A stretch of DNA of 64,000 bases from Halorussus litoreus (GTDB taxonomy: Archaea; Halobacteriota; Halobacteria; Halobacteriales; Haladaptataceae). The first letter of the stretch is position 1; each line of letters begins with the position of its first letter. This document shows positions 23,836-32,773 of the stretch, one piece after another. The stretch lies in contig NZ_KZ859512.1 of NCBI RefSeq assembly GCF_003382685.1, forward strand, positions 28,141 to 92,140, written 5' to 3'. Below the pieces are notes generated by a model, which saw only the letters and a program-made list of their open reading frames with translations, had not been told where the DNA came from and made no database searches. The position numbers and the translations under genes are program-made.

Positions 23836-25359
23836 TCAGGCGAGGAAGACGTGGCGCGGCCGGTCCGCCAGCACGTCGCGGCCCCAGTCCACCGTGTCCG
23901 AGAAGGCGTCGCTCCGGAAGAAGGACATGGCGTCGTCTTTCGACTCCCACTGGCTCGCGATGAACATGTCGTTCTCGTCCTCGCGGTTCGCCAGCAGGTC
24001 GGTGTCGAGGTGGCCGTCCATGTCCGCGAGCAGGCCGCCGACCGTCTCGAACTTCGCCACGAAGTCCTCGCGCTTGTCGGGCTTGGTGGTGTAGAACATC
24101 CCCATCGTGCCGAAGCCGCTCTCTTCACCAGCACGACCGACGATGCCCGGCAGGTCCGCGAGGAACCCGCCGGCGGTGTCGGCCGCGCTCTGGGTGTCCC
24201 AGATGCTCACGACCGCCGAGCGGTCGTTGTCGCTCACTTCCTCCCGAGTTTCGTACACCGCAGTCTTGACGTGCGTGTCGTAGTGGTCGAAGTTCTTGCG
24301 CAGGCCGGTCACCTCTTCGAACAGCTCGTCCGGGTCGGCCTCCGAGTATAGCACCATCGCGTACACATCCTCGCCGTGAGGCTGGCCCGCGTAGATGTCG
24401 AGGTCTTCGAGTTCGCCGCGGATGCTCCCCTCGTCGTCCGCGGACGACGACTCGTCGCCGCCGTGGTGGTCGCCGTCCCCGCCGTGGTGGTGTCCGTCAC
24501 CCTCGCCGTGCCCGTGGTGACTCTCGGACTCGCCGTGGGGGTGGCCCGACCCGCCGTCGTCGCTCGCCTCACCTTCCGCCGGCACCGCTTCGCCGGCCAT
24601 GAACTGTGGCAGGTCCTCCGGCGGGAACTGCCGGCCGAAGTAGAACGGGCCGAACTCGGCGTACTTCGAACTGCTCTCGTCGAACCGGAGTTCGTACAGC
24701 AGGTCCTTGATGTCCGTCGCGTCGTTGCTGAACAGGTCGACGCCCCACTCGTAGTCGTCGAAGCCGATGGAGCCGCTGATGACCTGCGAGACCTGTCCGG
24801 CGTACGTCTTGCCGATCTCGCCGTGGGTGTCCATCATCTCTGCGCGCTCGTCGAACGGCAGGTCGTACCAGTTCTCGCCGGGCGCGCGGCGCTTGTCCAT
24901 CGGATAGAAGCAGACGAACTCCGCGTCCGGAACGTCGGGGTAGAGCTTGCTCTCGGCGTAGCGCGCGAGCCCGGTGTCCTCGATTTCGGACGGCTCCTTG
25001 GTCATCTCCTCGTTGGTGTAGCCACCGACCTCGGTCACGGAGACGTAGGAGTTCGATTGGTCGGTGTACTCGGCGAACGCGGTGTCCTCGAACGCGCGCT
25101 CGGCGGTGTCGAGGTCGGCCATCGTCGGCCGGAAGTGGAGCACGAGCAGGTCGGCCTTGTGGCCCATGATCGTGAACACGGCCGACGAGCCCTCCTCGGC
25201 GTCGGTCACGTCCACGCGGTCGCGCAGGAACGAGACGCCCTCGTCGAGCGCCCGCTCGCGAACGCGTTCGGGCGCGGCCCGCCACGCGTCCCAGTCGACT
25301 GTCCGGAAGTCGTGCAGCGCGTACCAGCCCTCGTTGGTCGCCGGGGGTTCCCTGGTCAT
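23836..25359 (-). CDS. pitA: PitA-type chlorite dismutase/monooxygenase fusion
   Basis: A 507-aa haloarchaeal fusion. The N-terminal chlorite-dismutase/HemQ-like domain (about 1-250) has the probable heme-ligand His179 in MMDTHGEIGKTYAG. A His-rich acidic linker follows (about 262-311, with many His-Gly-His groups at 273-299). The C-terminus is an antibiotic-biosynthesis-monooxygenase-like dimeric alpha/beta domain (about 320-507). HemQ relatives decarboxylate coproheme to heme b, so with the porphyrinogen oxidase at 11391 this could be a late heme step; the native role of PitA is not settled. The His-rich linker could bind metal. It is divergent from a PadR regulator. Confidence 0.88.
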   Translation of the reverse strand: MTREPPATNEGWYALHDFRTVDWDAWRAAPERVRERALDEGVSFLRDRVDVTDAEEGSSAVFTIMGHKADLLVLHFRPTMADLDTAERAFEDTAFAEYTDQSNSYVSVTEVGGYTNEEMTKEPSEIEDTGLARYAESKLYPDVPDAEFVCFYPMDKRRAPGENWYDLPFDERAEMMDTHGEIGKTYAGQVSQVISGSIGFDDYEWGVDLFSNDATDIKDLLYELRFDESSSKYAEFGPFYFGRQFPPEDLPQFMAGEAVPAEGEASDDGGSGHPHGESESHHGHGEGDGHHHGGDGDHHGGDESSSADDEGSIRGELEDLDIYAGQPHGEDVYAMVLYSEADPDELFEEVTGLRKNFDHYDTHVKTAVYETREEVSDNDRSAVVSIWDTQSAADTAGGFLADLPGIVGRAGEESGFGTMGMFYTTKPDKREDFVAKFETVGGLLADMDGHLDTDLLANREDENDMFIASQWESKDDAMSFFRSDAFSDTVDWGRDVLADRPRHVFLA

Positions 25360-25532
25360 ACCGACAACTGGGGCGCGCGGCGGTAATAGGTTTTTGAGTC
25401 GGCGACGCCTGCGCGTCCGTTTCGCGAGCCGCTCGCCCGGCTTCGACGACTGAGTTCGTGGGTCTTATCCCTCGAATTCGACGGTTTCTCCGACCGAAAG
25501 CCTTTCAAAATGCCGGTAGCAACGTCCTGTCA

Positions 25533-26060
25533 ATGCGGAAAAGTGGTCCGCCGAAAGGACTCATCGCGTATCTCGTGCTGGAACTGTTGGACGAGAAACC
25601 ACGGTACGGCTACGAGATCCTCAAGGAGATCCGCTCGATCAGCGGCGGCCACTGGGAGCCCTCCTACGGCTCGGTGTACCCTATCCTCTACAAGTTCGAG
25701 GAGAAAGGCTGGGCCGAGCGCATCGAGCGCGAGGACGAACCCGACCGGAAGTACTTCGAGTTGACCGACTCGGGGCGCGACGAGTTGGCCGAGAAGCGCG
25801 AGGAGACCGGCGGGAAGGCGCGAGACTTCGCGGACGTCATCTTGGGCTTCTACCACGTCTTCGCGGCGTTCGCCACCGACGAGCGGTTTCAGGTCGAGGA
25901 CCGGGCCGACGAGTGGCGCTTCGACGACGACTTCAACGCGTGGATCGTCGAACAGCTCATCCGCCACTACGAGCGGGACTTCGGTGACTTCGAGCGCATT
26001 TCGGACACGCCCGAGGAGTTCGCCGAGCGGATGGGACTGGACGACGACGAGGACGAGTAG
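25533..26060 (+). CDS. PadR-family transcriptional regulator
   Basis: A 175-aa PadR protein. Residues 1-80 form the winged HTH (PPKGLIAYLVLELLDEKPRYGYEILKEI, GHWEPSYGSVYPILYKFEEKGW, wing EREDEPDRKYFELTDSGRDELAEK). The C-terminal part is a helical effector/dimer region of acidic character. The ATG at 25533 (MRKSGPPKG) is chosen over the long frame from 25458. It is divergent from pitA, with about 170 bp shared upstream DNA, so pitA is a candidate target. Confidence 0.9.
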   Translation: MRKSGPPKGLIAYLVLELLDEKPRYGYEILKEIRSISGGHWEPSYGSVYPILYKFEEKGWAERIEREDEPDRKYFELTDSGRDELAEKREETGGKARDFADVILGFYHVFAAFATDERFQVEDRADEWRFDDDFNAWIVEQLIRHYERDFGDFERISDTPEEFAERMGLDDDEDE

Positions 26061-26083
26061 AGCGGGCGCAGGTCGTCCGAACG

Positions 26084-26337
26084 TTCGCCAAATCAACCAT
26101 CGAGGTGCTAAACTGCGCGCTTTTGCGACGTGGTGTCGTGAGGGGCAGCGAGAGGTTCTCGTCGTTCACTTCGTGTATCGAAAGCGCAACGAACAGCGAC
26201 ATTTCAGGCGACTCGACGACTACGACGAGTAGGGGAGACAGTTCAAAGAACAGTTCCGTGAGTTGCGCGATGACGAGTTCGAGGCGTGGCGTCGGTCCGC
26301 CCGCGCCAGCGATGAGGTGATTCTCGTCGAATCCTGA
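26084..26337 (+). pseudogene. Remnant of a small toxin-like protein with in-frame stop
   Basis: One frame encodes GAKLRAFATWCREGQREVLVVH, FVYRKRNEQRHFRRLDDYDE, then a TAG at 26230, then GRQFKEQFRELRDDEFEAWRRSARASDEVILVES to the TGA at 26335. The two halves read as one protein in the same frame, so the TAG is a nonsense mutation. The N-terminus has no start codon at a sensible place. The basic/acidic make-up resembles haloarchaeal toxin-antitoxin toxin C-termini, but I cannot name the family. Confidence 0.55.
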
Positions 26338-28122
26338 CTACCCCGACAGCAACTGCGGCCCGAACACCATCAGGACGAGGCTTACGAGCATCACCAGCCC
26401 GATGGTCGTCGTGACCATCGTCGCCAACTGCCGGCTCTGGTTCGTCGGGAGCCGCGAGACGACCGCCTCCGTGCTCGCCCGGAGGATGTGCCCGCCGTCG
26501 AGGGGGAACGCTGGGATGCAGTTGAAGAAGCCGAGGTTGAGGTTGACCCAGCCGGTCCAGAACAGCACGTTCGCCAGCACGAACAGCCCCCACTCGCCGA
26601 GGAACGAGAGCGGCCCGCCCGTCGCGGTGTAGAAGGCGGCGTTGGTGCCGACGAACCCCGCGAAGTCGAACCCCGCGCCGAGCGAGATGCTGGCGAACGG
26701 GAGCAGGAGGACGCCGAACACGCCCGAGAGGAACGAGACCACGGGGCTGTCGTTCTCGAGCAGGAAGCCGCCGAACCCGCCGCCGAGCAGTTCGAGGAAC
26801 GCCCCGGCCGGGTAGGCCTTGATGCCGAACTCGCTGGTCGACAGCCCGCTGATGCCCGACGAAGCGCTGCTGATGCCGCCGTCGCCGTTCGAGAGCGTGA
26901 CCGAGGCGGTCCGACGCTCCCCGCCGACGTAGGCGGTCACCGACACCGTCTCGCCCGCGTTGGCCGAGAGCGCGTCGGTGAGTTCCGACCGGTCGAGGAC
27001 GCGCTGGTCGCCGATTGCGGTGACGACCAGCGTCTCGTCGGCTGGGAACGCCTCGGCCGCAGGGCTGTCGGGCGCGACGGTCGCCAGCGCGCCCACCGCG
27101 CCGGTGGCCGACTCGCCGTCGGCGGTCCGGAGCGTCGCCACCGGTCGGTCGGCCACCGCGTCGCGGAACTCGGCTTCGGTGTGGACAGCCGTGCCGTTGA
27201 CCGACGCGATGGTCGTGGTGTCGTCGGGCTTCACCGAGATTGCCGACTCGAACGGGGAGTCGGGGTGAGCGCCCGTAACCAGCAGCGAGCGTTCGAGTTG
27301 GGCCTCCCGGCCGCTGGCGAGCGTAACCGTCACCGTCCGGCCCTCGATGCCCGACAGCGTTTCGTCGAGGTCCGTGTTGCTCTCGATCCGCTGGTCGTCG
27401 ACCGCGACGATGCGGTCGCCCTGTCCGATGTCGGCCGCCTCGGCCGCCGAGTCGGCGAACGACCCGCCCACCGCCGCGCCGGGAGTGACCGCGATGGAGC
27501 CGACGACCGGGCCGAACAGCAGGAGGAAGGTCACGACCGTCACCGCGAAGTTGTTGGTGACGCCCGCTGCGAACATCCGGCTCTGGGCCCCGCGGTCGGC
27601 CGCCCCGCGGCTCTCCTCGTCGGGTTCCACGAACGCGCCGATGGGCAGGATGGCGAGCGCGACGAGCCCCATCGACTTGATCTCGATGTCCTCGACCCGG
27701 GACATCAGGCCGTGGCCGCCCTCGTGGACCACGAGGCCGACCAGCAGGCCGAACAGGATCTCGGGCGCGACCGAGGGCGGGAGGAACTGGTTGACGCCGG
27801 GAATCACGAGGACGTTCTGTGGCTCGGTCGCGGCGGTGGGCGCTGGCGGGTTCTGCACCACGAGTATCGCCTGCACGACCAGCAGAAGGAACGTGCCGAC
27901 CATGACGACCAGCGCGACGCCCAGCCCGAAGTTGCCCCACGCGCGCCACAGCCGCTTGGGACCGGCGAGCCAGTCGAGGAACGCCTTCCCGCGCTGGGTG
28001 TGAATCGTCAGGATCGGCCCCTGCGTGCTGACGAAGTCTGGCAACAGGCTCTTCGAGTCGAGGTAGAGCACGGCGAACCAGTAGAGCCCGATGCCGGCGA
28101 CTATCCACGCGAGCGTGTTCAT
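26338..28122 (-). CDS. Site-2 protease family membrane metalloprotease with PDZ domains
   Basis: A 594-aa M50 intramembrane protease. There are several membrane helices at the N-terminus. The zinc motif HEGGH is at residues 133-137, and the second conserved motif (FPLDGGHIL) near the C-terminus supplies the Asp ligand. Between them are two PDZ-like segments (for example SIAVTPGAAVGGSFADSAAEAADIGQGDRIVAVDDQRI, and a second near SPAAEAFPADETLVVTAIGDQRV). Such proteases cut membrane-anchored regulators. A second, shorter site-2 protease is at 37779. Its substrate is unknown. Confidence 0.92.
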   Translation of the reverse strand: MNTLAWIVAGIGLYWFAVLYLDSKSLLPDFVSTQGPILTIHTQRGKAFLDWLAGPKRLWRAWGNFGLGVALVVMVGTFLLLVVQAILVVQNPPAPTAATEPQNVLVIPGVNQFLPPSVAPEILFGLLVGLVVHEGGHGLMSRVEDIEIKSMGLVALAILPIGAFVEPDEESRGAADRGAQSRMFAAGVTNNFAVTVVTFLLLFGPVVGSIAVTPGAAVGGSFADSAAEAADIGQGDRIVAVDDQRIESNTDLDETLSGIEGRTVTVTLASGREAQLERSLLVTGAHPDSPFESAISVKPDDTTTIASVNGTAVHTEAEFRDAVADRPVATLRTADGESATGAVGALATVAPDSPAAEAFPADETLVVTAIGDQRVLDRSELTDALSANAGETVSVTAYVGGERRTASVTLSNGDGGISSASSGISGLSTSEFGIKAYPAGAFLELLGGGFGGFLLENDSPVVSFLSGVFGVLLLPFASISLGAGFDFAGFVGTNAAFYTATGGPLSFLGEWGLFVLANVLFWTGWVNLNLGFFNCIPAFPLDGGHILRASTEAVVSRLPTNQSRQLATMVTTTIGLVMLVSLVLMVFGPQLLSG

Positions 28123-28174
28123 CGCCCGAAAGAAGGGACGCGCCGCTCAAATGCGTTTGGGAACGCCCGAACCG

Positions 28175-28648
28175 TCACCGATTCGTCGATTCGGAGGGGT
28201 CCATCGACGAACTCCCCGTTCCCGTCCCTGTCGAGGTCGAGGTGTCCGCAGTCTGCCACTCGTCGTCGATCTCCTGCTGCTCGGAGCCGGCCTTCCGGCG
28301 CTGTCGGAGCTTGCGCGCGGCGGCCACGCCCGCGGCGGTGCCGCCGAGCAGGACCATCCGGCGACCGTACTTCCGGAAGCGGCTCTTGCCGCCGGACTGG
28401 TCGGAGTCTGCCTCGGACTGATAGTCGTCCATCGCGGACTCACCGGTCGACTCCACACTGCTCGTTCCCACGCCGGACGTGCTCGTCCCCACGCTGGAGG
28501 TGTCCGTCTCCGTGCCGAACGCCCCCGTCTCCATCTCGGAGTGGTGGCTCGACGACTCGGTTCCCATGCCGGACTGCGATTCTCGTTTCCCGCCCGATTC
28601 GACCCGCTTGAGCGCGGGTTTCTCGAGATTGAGTTCGATTATTGCCAT
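28175..28648 (-). CDS. Low-complexity protein with one membrane segment
   Basis: A 157-aa protein of unrecognised family. After MAIIELNLEKPALKR comes a Ser/Thr/Gly/Glu-rich disordered stretch (about 20-80). A short basic patch (KSRFRKYGRRM) and a single hydrophobic segment (about 97-110, VLLGGTAAGVAAARK) follow, then a second disordered tail. Its acidic, disordered style is that of real haloarchaeal proteins rather than of a shadow frame. The function is unknown. Confidence 0.65.
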   Translation of the reverse strand: MAIIELNLEKPALKRVESGGKRESQSGMGTESSSHHSEMETGAFGTETDTSSVGTSTSGVGTSSVESTGESAMDDYQSEADSDQSGGKSRFRKYGRRMVLLGGTAAGVAAARKLRQRRKAGSEQQEIDDEWQTADTSTSTGTGTGSSSMDPSESTNR

Positions 28649-28794
28649 CGTAAGTCTCCTCTGGTCGCGCGACGAGAACCGCCGCCCGACTCTCGGATGG
28701 ACCGACGGCCCGGAGACACTTTGTTATGCTGGCCCTGAAAATGCCGTAGGGGGCGGTTATCCCTCGGGAAAAGCCAACCGTTATCCCTCATGAC

Positions 28795-28919
28795 GAAGCC
28801 GCGCTCTATTCCCCGCGGCGAAGCCCCGCTTTGTTCCCCGCGGCAGGTCCGCGCTCTGTTCCCCGCGGCAAGGCCGCGCTTCGTTCCCCGCGGCGAAGCC
28901 GCGCTACTTTTCGCGGCGG
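28795..28919. repeat. 25-bp tandem array, five units, at the lysS 3' end
   Basis: Five consecutive 25-bp units start at 28795, 28820, 28845, 28870 and 28895, of consensus GAAGCCGCGCTNTGTTCCCC plus GCGGC. Each unit contains an inverted repeat (GCGGCGAAGCCGC spans unit borders) that can form a hairpin. The last unit encodes the lysS stop and C-terminal residues, so the array has grown out of the gene end. It may act as terminator or mRNA 3' stabiliser. The rest of the gap to 28649 shows no gene. Confidence 0.9.
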
Positions 28920-30757
28920 AGCCGCGCTTCCACGAACTCCTCGTCGAGCTTCGCGAGGAACGGCCCGAGCTTCGGTCCCTGGTCGTCGTCGAAGAAGAGT
29001 CGATAGCCGACCGCGAAGAACTCGCCGACGTCGACGTCGTGGCGCTTGGCAGTCTCGTAGATCTCGCCCTGGATCTCGTCGGGGTCGTCGTGGGTCGCCA
29101 CGAAGTCCGCGAGTTCGTCGAGCGCGGCCTCGATCTCGGGGTCGAGGTCCGCTGCGCCGTCGGGTATCTCTGCGCGCTTGAGCTCGTAGTCGAACTCGTT
29201 GCCGGTCCGGCGCGCCCACTCCTGAGCGCCCTCGACGCGGTCGAGGGCGTACGCGACCGCCCACTCGGGCGCGCCTTCGGGCACGTGGCCCTCCCGGCGG
29301 ACGATCTCCTCGCGGAGCGCGGGGTCGTCGGTCATCCCGAGCACGGCGGCGAACGTGTACGGCAGGCGGACCCGCTCGCGGAACTGCCCGTCGACGAGTT
29401 CGTTCGCCTGCGCGCGCTGGCCGTCGCCGACGACCGGGCGGCTCGCGGGTTCGACCGGGCGATTCGCCGGCTCGCGGTCCGCAACGGGTTCGCCGTCCTC
29501 GTCGAACAGCGCGGCCACGGTCGGCCGGGCGACCGGCGGGTAGGCGGCGTCCGCGATCTCTGCGGTCCCCTCGTCGGCGTCCTCGTCGTAGTAGTCGCGT
29601 TCGAAGCCGTCGAATTCGTCGGCGAGCTGGTCGAGGTGTTCGACGCTGAAGTCCCGGGACTTGCTCGGGTCCTTGGTGAAGAAGTACCGGAGGACCTCGG
29701 GGTCGAGCATCTCCAGTGCGTCCTGGACCATGATTACGTGGCCCGACGACGAGGAGAACGGCTCGCCGTCGAGCGTGAACCACTCGTAGGCCATCGGGAC
29801 TGGCGGCTCGACCTCGAGGACGTTCCGGGCCACGTCGGCCCCGCTGGGCCACGAGCCCTCGGCGTGATCCTTGCCGAACGGCTCGTGGTCGACGCCGAGC
29901 ACCTGCCACTGGGCGGGCCACTCGAAGCGCCACGGTAGCTTGCCCTCGCGGAGGGTGGCCGTCCCCTCGTGGCCGCAGCCCTCGATTGTCTGGTCGCCCG
30001 CCTCCATGTCGGTGCAGGTGTACTCGACGGTGGTCTCTTCTGGAGTCTCGCCGAGGTTCACTGCCGTTACGGTCTCGGTGATCTTGCCACAGTCCTCGCA
30101 GATGGGATTGAACGGCACGTACTCGGCGTCGACCTTGTCCTGATAGTGCGAGAGGACCTCCCGCGCATTCTCCCGGTTTTCGAGCAGGTAGCGAGTTACG
30201 TCCTCGAACTCGCCGGACTCGTAGAGTTCGGTGTTCGAGACCATCTCGACCGGGATGCCGAGCAGTTCGGCGCTCCGCTCGATGAGGTTCGAGAAGTGCT
30301 CGCCGTACGAGTCACAGCAGCCGAACGGGTCCGGAATCGCGGTGTACGGCTTGCCGAGGTTGCGCCCGAGCGCCCCGGCGTCGACTTCGCCGAGACCGAC
30401 GACGTTGCCGTCCAGATCCGCGAGCTTTCGCGGGAGGCCCCGGAGCGGGTCGCGGTCGTCGGCGGTGAACACCTGCCGGACCTCGTGGCCCCGGTCGCGC
30501 AGGGCCTCGGCGACGAAGTAGCCCCGCACGATCTCGTTCATGTTGCCGAGGTGCGGGACGCCCGAGGGCGAGATGCCGCCCTTGATTACGATTGGGTCGG
30601 AGCTGTCGCGGTCGGCGTCGCCCTCGACTCGCTCCAAGATCTTCTCGGCGACCGATTCGGCCCAGAACGGGTGGGGTTGGCGTCCCTGGAGGACGTACGG
30701 GTCGTCGTCGGGGTGCATCTCGCGCTCCTGTCGGTCCCGCTCCGCGTCGTCGCTCAT
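28904..30757 (-). CDS. lysS: Lysyl-tRNA synthetase, class I
   Basis: A 617-aa archaeal class I LysRS, charging tRNA-Lys in the cytoplasm. The HIGH-like motif appears in GGISPSGVPHLGNMNE (about residues 60-75). The KMSKS counterpart is FSSSSGHV (about 340). A zinc-ribbon-like region (CEDCGKITETV...CTDMEAGDQTIEGCGHEG) sits about 225-275, and a helical anticodon-binding C-terminal part follows. The start overlaps the stop of the UMP kinase gene upstream (ATGA type), so the two are translationally coupled. The C-terminus ends in the 25-bp tandem array. Confidence 0.95.
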   Translation of the reverse strand: MSDDAERDRQEREMHPDDDPYVLQGRQPHPFWAESVAEKILERVEGDADRDSSDPIVIKGGISPSGVPHLGNMNEIVRGYFVAEALRDRGHEVRQVFTADDRDPLRGLPRKLADLDGNVVGLGEVDAGALGRNLGKPYTAIPDPFGCCDSYGEHFSNLIERSAELLGIPVEMVSNTELYESGEFEDVTRYLLENRENAREVLSHYQDKVDAEYVPFNPICEDCGKITETVTAVNLGETPEETTVEYTCTDMEAGDQTIEGCGHEGTATLREGKLPWRFEWPAQWQVLGVDHEPFGKDHAEGSWPSGADVARNVLEVEPPVPMAYEWFTLDGEPFSSSSGHVIMVQDALEMLDPEVLRYFFTKDPSKSRDFSVEHLDQLADEFDGFERDYYDEDADEGTAEIADAAYPPVARPTVAALFDEDGEPVADREPANRPVEPASRPVVGDGQRAQANELVDGQFRERVRLPYTFAAVLGMTDDPALREEIVRREGHVPEGAPEWAVAYALDRVEGAQEWARRTGNEFDYELKRAEIPDGAADLDPEIEAALDELADFVATHDDPDEIQGEIYETAKRHDVDVGEFFAVGYRLFFDDDQGPKLGPFLAKLDEEFVEARLRREK

Positions 30758-31479
30758 CGTTCGTCTTCCGCCCAGTAGGTCATCTGGTCGGTCGCACCGT
30801 CCGGAACGACGTCGGTGCCGGCGTGGTCGCCGTACCGGACCGCGTCGGCGATGCGCTCGGGCTCGGTGCCGTCGAGGACGATGGTGCGCACGCCCGACCG
30901 CTGGATGAGCTTGGCGGCGAGGATGTCAACCGGCGCGGAACTCCCGGCGTTCATCTCCAGGTCGGCGATGACGTCCACGAGTTCGCCCCCGTTGAGCTCG
31001 TCGTACTTCTGGGCGTCGGGGTTCTCGTTGGGGTCGTCGCTGTACACGCCGTCGACGCTGGTGGCGTACACGAGCAGGTCGGCGTTCGTGTACTCGGCCA
31101 GCGCCGCGCTCACGGCGTCGGTGGTCTGGCCGGGGGTCACGCCGCCCATCACCGCGATGTCGCCCCGGTGCATGGCGGCCCCGGCGGACTCGTAGTCCTC
31201 CGGCGGGCTGGGCGCGGCCTGCTCGGAGAGCGCCGCGATGAGCAGCCGGGCGTTGAGCCGCGTCACGTCGATGCCGATGTCGTCGAGTTCGATCTCGTTC
31301 GCGCCGAGGTCGCGCGCGCTGGCGATGTACTCCCGGGCGACGCCGCCGCCCCCGACGACGGCTCCGACGGTGCAGCCTTCGGCGGCGAGGTCCTCGATCA
31401 CGTCGGCGTGGGCGCTGACTCGCTCGGAGCCGAGGTCGGGCGCGAGTACGCTCCCGCCGATGGAGACGACTACTTTCAT
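30754..31479 (-). CDS. pyrH: UMP kinase
   Basis: A 241-aa archaeal-type UMP kinase of the amino-acid kinase fold, phosphorylating UMP to UDP. It has N-terminal VVSIGGSVLAPD, the glycine loop AVVGGGGVAREYI, and a nucleotide-site region DGVYSDDPNENPDAQKYDEL. The ATG at 31479 starts right at the fold's first strand. It overlaps lysS by 4 bp in an operon. It is divergent from the ThiL-like kinase gene. Confidence 0.94.
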   Translation of the reverse strand: MKVVVSIGGSVLAPDLGSERVSAHADVIEDLAAEGCTVGAVVGGGGVAREYIASARDLGANEIELDDIGIDVTRLNARLLIAALSEQAAPSPPEDYESAGAAMHRGDIAVMGGVTPGQTTDAVSAALAEYTNADLLVYATSVDGVYSDDPNENPDAQKYDELNGGELVDVIADLEMNAGSSAPVDILAAKLIQRSGVRTIVLDGTEPERIADAVRYGDHAGTDVVPDGATDQMTYWAEDER

Positions 31480-31594
31480 TCTGTGGCCGAGTAACCGGGA
31501 AGCGGCCTTAAGGATTGCCAACTGTCCGGAGCCGTGGTGTTCGACCACTACCGCGGACCACAGCCCTTTCACCCCCGCCCGTCAACGACGGAGC

Positions 31595-32521
31595 ATGGAC
31601 GAGCGGGCGGCACTGGCGATGCTTGCCGACGACCTCCCCGCGGCGGGCGACGACGCGGCGGTGGTGGACGGACAGGTACTGACGACCGACATGCTCCACG
31701 AGACCACCGACTTCCCCGCGGGGACCACCCGGTACACCGCGGGCTGGCGGTCGGTCGGCGCGTCGCTGTCGGACGTGGCCGCGATGGGTGCGGAGGCCAC
31801 CGCTGCGGTCGCGGTGTACGCCGCGCCCGAGTTCGATCCCGCGGACCTCTCGGAGTTCGTCGCGGGCGCGAGCGACGCCTGCGAGGCGGTCGACGCGGAG
31901 TACGTCGGCGGCGACCTCGACGAGAGCCGGGAGTTCACCGCCGCGACGACCGCGCTCGGTAGGACCGACGACCCCGTGCTCCGGTCGGGCGCGAGCCCCG
32001 GCGAAGCGGTCTGCGTCACCGGCACGCTCGGGCGCACGGGCGCGGCGCTCCGGCTGTTCGAAGACGGAAAAATCGAGCGCGCCAACGACCTGTTTCGGTT
32101 CGAGCCCCGGGTCGCGGCCGGGCGAGCGGTCGCACCTCACGCCACGGCGATGATGGACTCCAGCGACGGCCTCGCGCGGTCGCTCCACCAGCTCGCCGAG
32201 GCCAGCGACTGTGGCTTTTCGGTCGAGTTCGACGCCCTGCCGGTCGACGACGCGGTGAGGGACGTAGTCGAGGGCGACGCCGATGCGGAGGTCGCGGCGG
32301 AGGGCGACGCTGACGGGGAACGCGACGCCGACCTGCGGGAACTCGCCGTCTTCTTCGGCGAAGACTTCGAACTCGTGTTCACCGTCGCGGACGAGGACCT
32401 CCCTGCCGTGCGCGAGGCCTCGCCGACGCCCATCTCTGCGGTCGGCAAAGTCACCGACTCCGGCGTCGAAATGGAAGGCGAGCCGCTGGCGGACCGCGGA
32501 TTCACCCACGGCGGAGAGTAG
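31595..32521 (+). CDS. thiL: AIR-synthase-fold kinase, ThiL-like
   Basis: A 308-aa protein with the PurM/ThiL fold. Conserved pieces are AAGDDAAVVDGQVLTTDMLHETTDF (Mg/ATP-binding Asp cluster), RSVGASLSDVAAMGAEATAAVAV, EYVGGDLDES and MDSSDGLARSLHQLAEAS. These match thiamine-monophosphate kinase, which makes thiamine pyrophosphate. It has an acidic insertion near 230-250 (DAEVAAEGDADGERDAD). The ThiL assignment rests on family motifs; a related AIR-synthase-like kinase is possible. The start is the ATG at 31595. Confidence 0.8.
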   Translation: MDERAALAMLADDLPAAGDDAAVVDGQVLTTDMLHETTDFPAGTTRYTAGWRSVGASLSDVAAMGAEATAAVAVYAAPEFDPADLSEFVAGASDACEAVDAEYVGGDLDESREFTAATTALGRTDDPVLRSGASPGEAVCVTGTLGRTGAALRLFEDGKIERANDLFRFEPRVAAGRAVAPHATAMMDSSDGLARSLHQLAEASDCGFSVEFDALPVDDAVRDVVEGDADAEVAAEGDADGERDADLRELAVFFGEDFELVFTVADEDLPAVREASPTPISAVGKVTDSGVEMEGEPLADRGFTHGGE

Positions 32522-32773
32522 GCCGGACGTTCGAGTAACGGATTTTCGGCTGGCAGATCGATTTCGGGTTCCAGACCGGCGGAGCAACGCTTTCGTCCCG
32601 ACGACCGCGAATCCCAGACCCGAGGATATTTCCACACCTCCGGGATGACATAACATAAGAAATTTACTCTGAATAGTTACAGGATTTTAGCTTTTCTGTA
32701 GATAAGGAATAATCCTATTAACGGTTTTAAGTACCCAAAGCCATATTTATTATGGGGGAGAAGGTGCTTGCGT

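Noticed and set aside
26078-26095. A CCGAACGTTCG palindrome downstream of the PadR gene as another island site
   Set aside because: The half-sites abut with no 2-bp spacer and it is not upstream of a gene in the right geometry.
26243-28150. A 635-codon minus-strand frame over the site-2 protease gene
   Set aside because: Its Arg/Gly/Pro composition and lack of motifs mark it as a shadow. The 594-aa frame has the zinc motif and membrane helices.
28795-28919. The 25-bp tandem array as a CRISPR
   Set aside because: The units are contiguous with no spacers.
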